Positions 1 to 8,107 of a stretch of 16,628 nucleotides of DNA are shown here, piece after piece. The notes beneath the pieces were generated by a model. That model saw only the letters and a list, made by a program, of their open reading frames with translations, did not search any database and was not told where the DNA came from. The position numbers were made by a program, and so were the translations under genes. Position 1 is the stretch's first letter; each line of letters opens with the position of its first letter. Origin of the DNA: Funneliformis mosseae (Eukaryota > Glomeromycota > Glomeromycetes > Glomerales > Glomeraceae); assembly GCA_910592005.1 (NCBI GenBank), contig CAJVPP010002037.1:1-16628 (forward strand). Reading direction: 5' to 3'.

Positions 1-90
1 CTCTAAGAGGATCGCAAATTACTTGCGAAACTCCAAGGGAATCGCGAAATAATTGCGAAACTCTTTAGAGAATCGCATATTAGGTTCCCT
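1..90. repeat. Three ~30-bp tandem repeats, cut by the window edge
   Basis: The word ATCGC starts at 11, 41 and 72, giving a 30-31 bp period. Each unit reads roughly GAATCGC, then about 9 AT-rich bases, then TTGCGAAACTC. The first two units carry a small inverted repeat, TCGC near the left and GCGA near the right. The third unit decays after ATCGCATATTA. The array probably continues upstream of the window. It contains no open frame worth calling. Confidence 0.7.
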
Positions 91-99
91 TCGAGATTC

Positions 100-302
100 G
101 AATATATCGAACTGAACTTTCGGATTAATCTGAAATTTTTGGTTCAGTTCAGATTTTTACCAGTTTACAGTTCGGTTCGGTTTCGGATTGGCATTTTTAA
201 GATTTATAATCCAAACTGAACCGAACCGGAATTTTCAGTTTGATTTCGGATTGGCCTATAATCTGGACCGAACTGAACCGTTCGGAGCATTATAGGGACT
301 TA
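100..302. repeat. TTCGG/CCGAA-rich inverted tract, probably decayed transposon end
   Basis: TTCGGTTCGG on the left (about 171-180) faces GAACCGAACCGG (about 217-228), and a further GACCGAACTGAACCG follows at about 266-280. These give imperfect foldback potential in a stretch much richer in G+C than its surroundings. The right edge reads GGAGCATTA at 284-292; on the other strand this starts TAATG, which fits the loose YARNG start of hAT ends. I could not find a matching left end or a convincing target duplication, so the transposon reading is tentative. Confidence 0.4.
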
Positions 303-670
303 GAATTTTTTCAGTAAATAATTATTATTTGTCATGAACTATTTACCACATAGCTATCATACAGTATTTTTTTAATTTTTTCATGTTGGTGAAATAATGC
401 TAATTTCAGTCATATCATATGATTTATATACAATACATTTGTGTATAAATAGAAATTACCATAAAAATATTATATTTTTAGTTATTTTAACTAATAAATG
501 TAATTTTAAATTTTAATAATTTAATATTTTAATAAATTTATATTCTATTTTTTTTATAATAAATACTTAAAATACTACGTTTAATTAGTAAATAAATATA
601 AATTTTTTTAAAATTTTAATATTTTTAATAATTTTATTTTTTGTTTAGATAATATAATAATATAGTTAAC
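303..670. other. AT-rich spacer, nothing recognised
   Basis: Mostly A/T homopolymer runs and TAAT-type words. Stops occur in all frames, and there is no clear tandem period or inverted repeat. Confidence 0.6.
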
Positions 671-675
671 TTTTT

Positions 676-880
676 CTACAACAAATTTTGATATAACAAA
701 TTTTACAATACAACAGATTTTTAGTATTAAACAGATTTTTAAATATAAACAAAACCTTATTATACTGAATTTGTTAATTAAAAATTTGTATTATATTTAA
801 CAAATTAAGGTTTGAGAAAATTTATATATAAAATAATCCTTTTTATAACAAATTTTTATAACAAATTTTTTTTTTGATAC
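676..880. repeat. Cluster of AACAAATTTT-type motifs
   Basis: AACAAATTTT occurs at 680 and 695, AACAGATTTT at 712 and 730, and AACAAAACCT at 748, giving a 15-18 bp spacing. Inverted forms (GAATTTGTTA, AAATTTGTAT) follow, then ATAACAAATTTTT twice near 845-870. Such directly and inversely repeated short motifs are typical of subterminal regions of pogo/Tc1-type DNA transposons. The family assignment is inference; no terminal inverted repeat was found at the edges. Confidence 0.45.
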
Positions 881-904
881 AATAAAGATATAAATAAAAA
901 AGCT

Positions 905-1660
905 AATTTTTAAAAAAAAAATTTAGTAAATGTTTTATTCATTCTAAAAAAGAATAAATTTAACTTATCAATTAGTTTTCAAAATCTTAAAAGATCAGTT
1001 CTAAAAAAAGAAAAGAAAAAGAATATTAAAAATATTTTTAGAGAAACCTATCCACCTGCTCAAGTTCAAAATTTACTTATAAGTTTTAATTCCAAAAAAT
1101 CTAAAAATCCAAAGAGTTTAAGAAACTGGTTCTATAAAAAAAAAGAAAAGAACATTAAAAATATTTTAAAGAAATTCATTGACCTACTCAAGTTCAAATT
1201 TACTTACCATTTTTATTTTCTATTTTCAATTTCAAGAGATCTAAAAGTCTAAGAGTCTAAGAAGCTATTCTTAAAAAAAAGAAAAAAAAAACATTAAAAA
1301 TATTTATAGAGAAACTCATTTACCATTTAAATTCAAAATTTACTTATCAATTTTTAATTCTGAAAAATCTAGAAGTTCAAAAAATCTAAAAAAATGTTCT
1401 TACAAAAAAGAAAGAAAAAAATATTAAAAATATTTTTAAAAAATTTATTTATTTGTTCAAGTTTAAATTTACTTATCATTAGTTTTTTATTTCTAATTTT
1501 AAGAAATCTAAAAGTCCAAAGGATCTAAAAAGCTATTTCTATAAAAAGAAAGAAAAAGAATATTAAAAATGTTTTTAAAAAAACTTATACTACTTAAGTC
1601 TAAAATTTATTTATTAGTTTCTGATTTAAAAGTTCAGTAGATCTAAAAAACTGTTTCTAC
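905..1660. repeat. Tandem array A, dimeric higher-order repeat (~268 bp)
   Basis: The anchor ATTAAAAAT begins at 1025, 1154, 1293, 1423 and 1562, with spacings of 129, 139, 130 and 139 bp. A decayed unit precedes 1025. Each unit contains an A-rich AAAGAAAGAAAA block, then the anchor, then CTCAAGTTCAAATTTACTTA, then AAATCTAAAAGTC. The longer units (from 1154 and 1423) share extra bases in a TTTTATTTTC-like block; the shorter ones (from 1025 and 1293) lack it. Alternating short and long units imply amplification as a dimer. It is noncoding. Confidence 0.75.
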
Positions 1661-2689
1661 TAAAACTCTGAATCAAGTTAGGTCGACCTATTTATCTGAC
1701 CTGATTTGACAAGTTAAGTCAATAGAATTTTAGATTGATATCAAATCAGATTAATAGATCAACCTGACCTGATCTGATTTGATAAAAATTTAGGTTAACT
1801 AATCATTCTTCTTGAATAATTTATTATTGTTAAATTAGAAATAATAGAATTGATTAAATAAATTAATAGTTTTTATTATAATATTATTTATTAAATATTT
1901 TTAATATTATTTAACAAATAAATAAGAAAATATTTTCTTTTTAATCAGATCAGATTAGATCAGATAAACCTAATCTTATAGATTAATTAATTAAATTATA
2001 TAGCTAATATATTAAAATTTATTATTTAAATAAAAAATATAAATTTTTTTTATTTTTACAGTATCTAATATACCAGATGATCTTTGTAGTAAAGAAATAG
2101 CATGCACAAGTTATATGAATTTTTTATACCTTAACCTATACTAAAAAGATCATGGTAAACTTAATTATTAGTCTTAATCTCATCAATAATACTGGTCTAA
2201 AGATTGCCACCTTAAGCGACTTCCTAGAAGACTAATTTCTAAGATTACTAGATCTTAGAATTACTGTAAATTTGGATAAAAAAATCACTTTTAGCTACAG
2301 GTATTTTAGTTGATTATTTTTCTTATTTTACCAATACCAATTAGAATCACTATAATCTCTACCTAGTATCATGATATTTTAAATATAATCAAAAAGGCTT
2401 AAGATGTAATTATTTATTATAAAACTCAAAAAGGTAGATGGTTGTCATATCTATATTATCAAATTTACTCAGGAATTGAACTCAGCTTCTACTCTAAGTG
2501 ATAGCTTATTAGATAGTTATTGCAATAGTATAATATAATTTATTATCAACTATAATTATCTCAAAGGTATTCTGAAAGTATCACACAATCTACTAATTAT
2601 TAGTTAATCATTTTTTTACTTATGTAAAGACTTCTGAATTTAAAGACATAAGAAGTATTTCAGTGTTAAGCAATTAGACAATTTTAAAT

Positions 2690-2744
2690 AGTTTTGGACA
2701 GGTTTTAGACACTTTTTTCTATGTCTAAAATCTTATTCAAAACT
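2690..2744. repeat. Imperfect hairpin, ~22-bp arms
   Basis: AGTTTTGGACAGGTTTTAGACA (arm 2690-2711) is mirrored by TGTCTAAAATCTTATTCAAAACT (arm 2722-2744) around a T-rich loop of about 10 nt. The central part of the stem mismatches. Origin unknown; it may be transposon debris. Confidence 0.5.
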
Positions 2745-3026
2745 TTTAAACTCTAAAACTGTATCTAAAATCTATTACTGTAGTATTTATTATAGACCTA
2801 TTAGTGAAGGTTAAGTTTCTATTGATCTCTAGTTTTATTTGCATTCACTTGTTTTGCAAGATTTAGTATTTAAGTATAATTAATAATTGACCAATAGATT
2901 GATTAACAGTTACTAATACATATGTTCACATGTTTAGTTACATATAAAATTCTTATAAAAATCATATAGTTTTATATCTTATCTGAGACTTGAATCTGTG
3001 ATTATTACAGTGTAACTCACAATAGA

Positions 3027-3050
3027 AGTTTAGTTGTTACCAACTAAACT
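3027..3050. repeat. Perfect 10-bp stem, 4-nt loop
   Basis: AGTTTAGTTG pairs with CAACTAAACT around TTAC. It lies about 50 bp before the left end of the large foldback element. No T-run or gene nearby supports a terminator role. Confidence 0.55.
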
Positions 3051-3100
3051 AAGATTGCCAATCCTCAATAAAAAATATAAAATAAACAAAAAGAGATGTA

Positions 3101-3838
3101 CATTGGCTGACAAAAGAAATATAACAACTTATTTTAGCTTTAAACGTTTATAACTTATTAACTATAAATGCTAGAAATATAATTTTTGATTTATTTTAAT
3201 CCTTGCATTTTGAAATCATCCTATAAAAATTTATTAGCCAATTAATAATGCCAATTTTGTATAATATAAAGATCTATATTAAAAATAGTACTTAATGACT
3301 TTTGAGCTTAAAAAACTTTTTTAAGCAGACTAGCTATCATAAAATTAATACTAGATTCCGATTCTCCTCTGTGTGGTGATTCCAACAAGCTAAATTTCTT
3401 TCAAATTGAACCATCCAATCAGGAGTTATTGCGTAGCAAAGATTAGCATTTTACTATATAAAATTGGTTAGACTTATTTTTTATAGTAAAATGCTGATCT
3501 TTGCTGCGCGATAACTCCTAATTGAATGGTCTGATTTGGACGAAATTTAGCTTAGAATCATCATGCAGAGGAGAATCAGAATCCAGTATTAGTTTTATGA
3601 TAGCTAGCCTGTTTAAAAAAGTTTTCTAAGCTTAAAAGTCATTAAATACTATTTTTAATGTAGATCTTTACATTATACAAAATTGGCATTATTAATTGAC
3701 TAATAAATTTTTATAGGATGTTTTTCAAAATGCAAGGATTAAAATGAATCAAAAATTATGTTTCTAGTATTTATAATTAATAAGTTATAAGTATTTAAAG
3801 TTAAAAATAAGTTGTTGCATTTCTTTTGTCAACCACTG
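3101..3838. mobile_element. Near-palindromic Tc1/mariner-like foldback MITE
   Basis: The left arm (3101 to about 3458) and right arm (about 3482-3838) are inverted copies along their whole length around a centre at 3469.5, leaving a spacer of about 23 nt. By eye roughly nine in ten positions match. The left end CATTGGCTGACAAAAG and the right end, on the other strand CAGTGGTTGACAAAAG, are each bounded by TA (3099-3100 and 3839-3840). This fits the TA target duplication and CAGTGG...AAAAG-type ends of Tc1/mariner elements. There is no transposase frame, so it is non-autonomous. Most arm differences are transitions. A transcript through it would fold into a long hairpin RNA. Confidence 0.85.
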
Positions 3839-3840
3839 TA

Positions 3841-4334
3841 TAAAATAACTAAGTTTTAGACAATTAGGTATAATATAAATAGATCTTATGATTAAATTAT
3901 TTATAAAAATGTATAAATAAGTCAAAAAGCATAAAGTAAAGGTTGCAATAGATGGGTGATGGAAAAGAAAATAAAAATCTTTTTTTATAGACTTTTTATG
4001 AAATTCAAAGTGAATTTTACTCTTAATAAAAGTTTTAAATTTATCATTAATTATAATTAAAATGCATATTTGAAAAAGAATAAAATTTTACATAAAAAAT
4101 TGTAATTGTAATATTTTAATTATTATATAAATTACTGTTTTATATAATTTTAAAAATACAATAAAAATCAATAAAAAAAAATTAATTATAATAAAATAAA
4201 GAAATAACTTTTAAATATTTTTATTTAATACTTTTTTTTTTTTTTTTAAAGTTTGGTAATTTTGTGATATATATTTATATTAATACAGTATTTAATAAAT
4301 TACACAAATAAATATTCAAATAAACAAAAAATAT
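3841..4334. other. AT-rich spacer, nothing recognised
   Basis: Long A and T runs, including a T tract at about 4231-4248. No open frame, no clear tandem unit and no inverted repeat of note. The 172-bp array begins just after it. Confidence 0.55.
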
Positions 4335-5153
4335 TCAAAAATTAATAAAATTATAAAAAGTTATTACTTAATGAATATTAAACCAATCAAAATAAAAATT
4401 TATATGTAAGTAATTTCAGATATATAAAAAATTTTATTTAATATATAGTAAGTAGTTTATTTTAACTAAAGTGATCAAATTAATTTGTGAAGTTAAAAAA
4501 GTATAATTTAGTAAAATTATAAAAAAAATTATTTCTACATGAATATTAATCCAATCAATATAAAAATTAGGTTAAATAGTATTGAATCTATTAAACAACT
4601 TTTACTTAAAGATAAAAGGTAATTAACTTTGACCAAAGTACTCAAATTAACCTATAAAGTTAAAAAAAGTGCTGTGATATTAATAAAATTATAAAAATAC
4701 ATATTACTATATAAATATTAATTTAATCAATATAAAAATTAAGTATAAATAGTATCAAATCTACTGAATAATTTTACTTAGAAATAAAAGGTGATTAACT
4801 TTAACTAAAATGTTCAAATTAATCTATAAAGTTAAAAAAAAAGTGTTGCAATGTTAATAACGTTATAAAAATATATATTACTATATAAATATTAATCCAA
4901 TCAATATAAAAATTAGGTATAAATAATATTAAATCTGCTGAATAACTTTTATTTAGAAATAAAAGGTAATTGATTTTAACCAAAATATTTAAATTTCCTT
5001 GTGAAGTCAAAAAAAGTGTGATTTATTTAATAATGTTACAAAAAAATTATTTTTACACAAATATTAATCTAATCAAAATAAAAAATTAGATATAAATAGT
5101 ATCAAATCTGCTGAATAATTTTTACTTAGAGATGAGAAATAATTGACTTTAAC

Positions 5154-5797
5154 TAGAGTTCCGAATGAGTTGAGTTGAGTCAAGTTTAAAGATTAACTCG
5201 ACTCGACTCTCTTTTTCGAATTAAATTGAGTCAAATTTATTTTACAAAATCTTTCAATTTGATTTGATTCGAGTTATATAAATTTTAAACTCAACTCGAT
5301 TTGATTTGACTCAATTTTAACTCGATTCGACTTTGAAAAAAAATAATAAAAAAAAACGAAAAGATCAGAGGGGAGAGGGAGAAAAAAAGAGCAAACGATT
5401 CGTTATTGTTTAAGTCAAACAATTCAGGTCATCATTTAAGTCGAACAATTCAGGTCATTGTTTAAGTCGAATGATTTATTATCGTTCTTCTTGAACGATA
5501 AAAAAATATCGTTCAAGTTGAATGATTCGTTATCATTTTTCTTGAATGATAAAAAAATATCGTTTAAGTCAAACGATTCATCATCATTCTTCTTGAATGA
5601 TAAAAAAATATTATTCAAGTCAACTCGAGTCAACTCGAATCAAGTCGAGTTTAAATCGAGTTGAGTTAAATATTTAACTCGACTTGAATTTAATTTGATT
5701 CGCAAATCATCAAGTCAAAAAAACATAAACTTGATTCGATTTAAACTCAACTTGGCTTATCTGACTCATAAGTTAATTCAACTTATCTGGAACTCTA
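5154..5797. mobile_element. hAT-like MITE with 8-bp target duplication
   Basis: Terminal inverted repeats are TAGAGTTCC at 5154-5162 and GGAACTCTA at 5789-5797, with weaker inverted similarity further in (AGTTGA-rich). ACTTTAAC flanks both sides exactly, at 5146-5153 and 5798-5805. An 8-bp duplication and a TAGAG start fit the hAT superfamily. Subterminal regions are dense in ACTCGA/TCGAGT words in both orientations. The interior has a purine-rich stretch (about 5364-5395) and a 51-bp minisatellite. There is no transposase, so it depends on one elsewhere. Open frames of 65-68 codons on both strands merely read through the minisatellite. Confidence 0.85.
5469..5621. repeat. 51-bp minisatellite, three copies, each with a hairpin
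   Basis: GATAAAAAAATAT recurs at 5497, 5548 and 5599, exactly 51 bp apart. Each unit holds a small stem such as ATCGTTC-TTCTT-GAACGAT (5481-5499). The later copies read ATCATT/AATGAT, so bases on both sides of the stem have changed together. Two shorter 26-bp repeats containing AATTCAGGTCAT (5421 and 5447) precede it. It sits in the middle of the hAT-like MITE. Confidence 0.8.
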
Positions 5798-6039
5798 ACT
5801 TTAACTAAAATGCTCAAATTATCCTGTGAAATTAAAAAAAGTCTACACTATTAATAAAGTTACAAAAATATATATTACTACATGAATATTAATCCAACCT
5901 TAATAAAATTTTATATACAAATAGTATCAAATCTGCTAAATAACTTTTATTTAGAAATAAAAGACGATTGACTTTAATTAAAATGCTTAAAATTTATCAT
6001 GAATCTCAGTATTAATATTTATAAAAAAAATATTAAATA

Positions 6040-6299
6040 CAGTCATTCTCCTTTATAGTCACACTTCTCAGAACTAAAAATAAAATATGTGATTATAATA
6101 AAAATTACTAAACAGGGAGATTTTTTATATATTTTTACTAAATGTAAGTTCTGAAAGGGTGTAACTATAAAAACACTATGATTATAAAGGGTTTTTTTAT
6201 ATAATATTAATAGGTATTAGTTTTTACGAAATGTATACTTATAATAAGAAATTTATATAATATAATTATACAGGAGGTAACTATAGAGAGGAACAACTG
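6040..6299. mobile_element. 260-bp pogo/Tc1-like MITE
   Basis: The left end is CAGTCATTCTCCTTTATAGT. The right end read on the other strand is CAGTTGTTCCTCTCTATAGT. Both are bounded by TA (6038-6039 and 6300-6301). The ends match at most positions over about 24 bp, mainly with transitions between them. A CAGT start with CTCTCTATAGT-like sequence resembles pogo/Tigger-type elements (family knowledge). It has no coding capacity. It interrupts the last, decayed unit of array B. Confidence 0.7.
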
Positions 6300-6301
6300 T
6301 A

Positions 6302-6634
6302 TATATAAAAATTAAAAATCTACAAAAATAAAAAAATTATATTTAGTAAGAGTTCTTATAAGTTCAAGTATTTAAGTTTAAAAATAAGGTTATTTTTTAA
6401 AGAATATGTTAAATAAAATAAGTGTTTTTTTATTAAAAAAAGAAAAAAAAATTGAAAAATTATAATTAATCATGCAACTATAATTAATTGTTAAACTGTA
6501 ATTAATTATTAAATTAAAATTTGCATATCATTTCGCATATAATTTTTTTATAAAAAAAGTAAAAAAAAAATAACAAAATAAATTAAAGTTTTAAATTAAA
6601 TCAAATATTATATATTATATTTAAATAATATAAT
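6302..6634. other. AT-rich spacer, nothing recognised
   Basis: A/T-run DNA with repeated TAATTAATT-type words (about 6464-6515). No supported gene or structured repeat. Confidence 0.5.
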
Positions 6635-6779
6635 TAAATTAGATTAAATTAGATCTAGTCAGGTTAGGTTAAGTCAAATAAAAATTTAAATCAGGTCAGA
6701 TTTTTGTTTGATTTGACCTGATTTTCTCAGTTTAGGTAACTTGATTGACTTGATCTGAACTGACTTATTTAAAGCTCTA

Positions 6780-6845
6780 GTTTTTATAAAAAGAAAGAAA
6801 AAAAAACATTAGAAACATTTTTAGAGAAGCCTACTTATCCTAAAA
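6780..6845. repeat. Fragment of array A on the far side of the insertion
   Basis: TTTTTATAAAAAGAAAGAAA, then ACATTAGAAACATTTTTAGAGAAGCCTA, matches the same order of blocks in array A (for example 1280-1320 and 1540-1575). It directly abuts the right end of the proposed 1661-6779 element, so it looks like the array's continuation. It fades into A-rich DNA after about 6845. Confidence 0.6.
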
Positions 6846-7850
6846 AAAGAGAAAAAATAAAAAAATAAAGAAAAAATAAAATTAAAAAAAATAATATTAT
6901 AGATACTTAATATTAATGATTTTTAATGTTTAAAAGTATTAAAATGTCAAGTCACTGATATTAATACTATAATGAATTATTTGGTATATATAATAAATAA
7001 TTTGTTATAGCATTAACAAAGATTTTTATAATAAAAGCCTAATCAGTTAGATCAGCTACTTCATTATATCAAGGCATGACTGTATTATACTTTTAATTAG
7101 TTTAATTAGTTCAAAATTGCAAATATAATTTATTTTTTAAACACTTATATTTTAATAAATTTATATTTACTAATTATTTTATTTTCTTTTTTTTTAGAAA
7201 TTTTTTGCTTTAATTTTTTATTTATTTATAAACATTTTTTTTTAATTTAGTTTTAATTTTTAATTTTCTTTTACTTTTTCTATTTTTTTTTTTTTTTATT
7301 ATGTTTTGAAATGAAACTTTTATTTTAAGTAGTAAAACTCAATTCATATTAAATATCAGTTGGAAACTCAATTTTTTTTTTTGAACTGTGAAGATATTAA
7401 TATTTGAATACTATTTATAATGATAGTAACAAATAAATCCAATTTTATTAATTAAAACAAATCCATTAATTCTTTTATTTTTAATAAAAATCAATTAATA
7501 TTATGCAAAATTTATATATTGTTGATTAATAATTCCTTATATATCAAAAAAAATGTTAAAAATAATTCTAAAAAAAAAAAGTAATATACGAACTTATTTA
7601 AAATAATATGAAATTTTTTTATAAGCTTAACATCTTTTCTTTTACGTTAATTGGCTAAAATTTATCATGATAAGTGAGATCGTTCAAGCATTTTCTTTAT
7701 TGGGTATAATTTGAGCAGTTGCCCTTTTATTCTTTTTATTAGTTTTATTTCGCTTTATGAAGAGAAGTATTAATTGCAATTCTTATTTAAATTGATCATG
7801 GTCATCTCAATTACTATGCTAAAATGCTTAAAGAATAATCACATTAACAA
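6846..7850. other. AT-rich intergenic DNA upstream of the IF1 gene
   Basis: Homopurine A tracts (6838-6890) and T tracts (7185-7295, 7370-7382) dominate. Apart from the hairpin at 6961-7016 I see no gene, terminal repeat or tandem unit. Confidence 0.5.
6961..7016. repeat. 22-bp imperfect hairpin
   Basis: TTAATACTATAATGAATTATTT (6961-6982) pairs with AAATAATTTGTTATAGCATT and its last two bases (6995-7016) around a 12-nt AT loop. Only three positions fail to match between the two arms, all transitions. It may be a tiny foldback-transposon remnant. Confidence 0.55.
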
Positions 7851-7911
7851 TTGTGAAACCTCAAAGCCCTTGAGGAAGTGAAAGGTAAAAAAAATTGTGA
7901 TTCTCTATGAT

Positions 7912-8094
7912 CACGTGTAATCAATTTTTCGCGTCCCTATATCGATATCAAAAAAATTTTTAGATAAAAGAAAGTCTGATGATCTACGCAGTAACCAATC
8001 ACCTGGGTTTTTTAATTTTGATCAAATCAGATTGACTACGATAGACAAGCTCAAAAAGTCCCAGTAAGCCACCAATTGTTTTAAAAATTCCAAT
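7912..8094 (+). promoter_or_regulatory. Candidate IF1 promoter elements: CACGTG and three CCAAT boxes
   Basis: CACGTG lies at 7912-7917 and CCAAT at 7995-7999 (as CCAATCA), 8072-8076 and 8090-8094, all within 200 bp of the start codon at 8108. In fungi the CCAAT-binding HAP complex drives many respiratory genes, and CACGTG is a bHLH site, so the set is plausible for an ATP-synthase regulator. This is motif matching only; CCAAT is short and could occur by chance. Confidence 0.35.
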
Positions 8095-8107
8095 CGAGAG
8101 AGATAAA

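Larger units (their letters stand above)
1801..3060. other. AT-rich unique-looking DNA, no gene found
   Basis: The part from 2050 to 3060 is less monotonously AT than its flanks but has stops in every frame. I see no splice-compatible exons or recognisable protein. GATCAGATTAGATCAGAT-like words at about 1948-1966 echo the motifs at 1696-1790. Two short hairpins within it are listed separately. Confidence 0.5.
4335..6035. repeat. Tandem array B, ~172-bp units, six copies
   Basis: Units carry AATATTAATCCAATCAATAT followed by AAAAATTAGGTATAAATAGT, then AAATCTGCTGAATAACTTTT, GATTAACTTTAACTAAAATG and AAGTTAAAAAAAGTG. The CCAATCA position falls at 4383, 4551, 4723, 4897, 5069 and 5894, with spacings of 168, 172, 174 and 172, then 825. 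Removing the 644-bp insertion plus one 8-bp target copy turns 825 into 173, restoring the period. A degenerate seventh copy is broken by the element at 6040. Small open frames here are chance. Confidence 0.85.
1661..6779. mobile_element. Possible 5.1-kb hAT-like composite element inserted in array A
   Basis: The left end reads TAAAACTCTGAATCAAG. The right end, read on the other strand, is TAGAGCTTTAAATAAG; the two agree apart from transitions and one indel. Flanking octamers GTTTCTAC (1653-1660) and GTTTTTAT (6780-6787) match at 6 of 8 positions, with both differences C/T, as an old 8-bp target duplication would. Array A sequence lies on both sides. GACCTGATTTGA-type subterminal motifs occur near both ends (about 1696-1790 and 6655-6725). 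No transposase frame survives. The interior holds satellite DNA and three younger elements. It could instead be two separate short elements with unrelated DNA between them. Confidence 0.45.

Noticed and set aside
905..1660. Array A as the reverse complement of array C
   Set aside because: Both have A-run blocks, an ACTTA word and similar lengths, but the match is scattered and expected in AT-rich repeats. A profile alignment would be needed to claim kinship.
3006..3100. TACAGTG at 3006 as an alternative left end of the foldback element
   Set aside because: Arm symmetry places the left end at 3101 opposite 3838. Nothing beyond 3840 mirrors 3006-3100.
4819..5010. 63-codon open frame on the minus strand
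   Set aside because: It lies within a unit of the 172-bp array, is not preserved in neighbouring units, and has AT-driven composition.
5481..5621. A CRISPR array or palindromic repeat-spacer structure
   Set aside because: The units are contiguous 51-bp minisatellite copies with no unique spacers, inside a eukaryotic transposon.
5436..5664. Overlapping 65- and 68-codon frames on opposite strands with 17-residue repeats
   Set aside because: Both simply translate the 51-bp minisatellite inside the hAT-like MITE. A 51-bp period is a multiple of three, so it keeps frames open on both strands without coding.
1661..6779. A coding transposase or novel gene system inside the large element
   Set aside because: I searched both strands for long frames or exon chains and found only repeats, MITEs and AT-rich DNA with stops in all frames.
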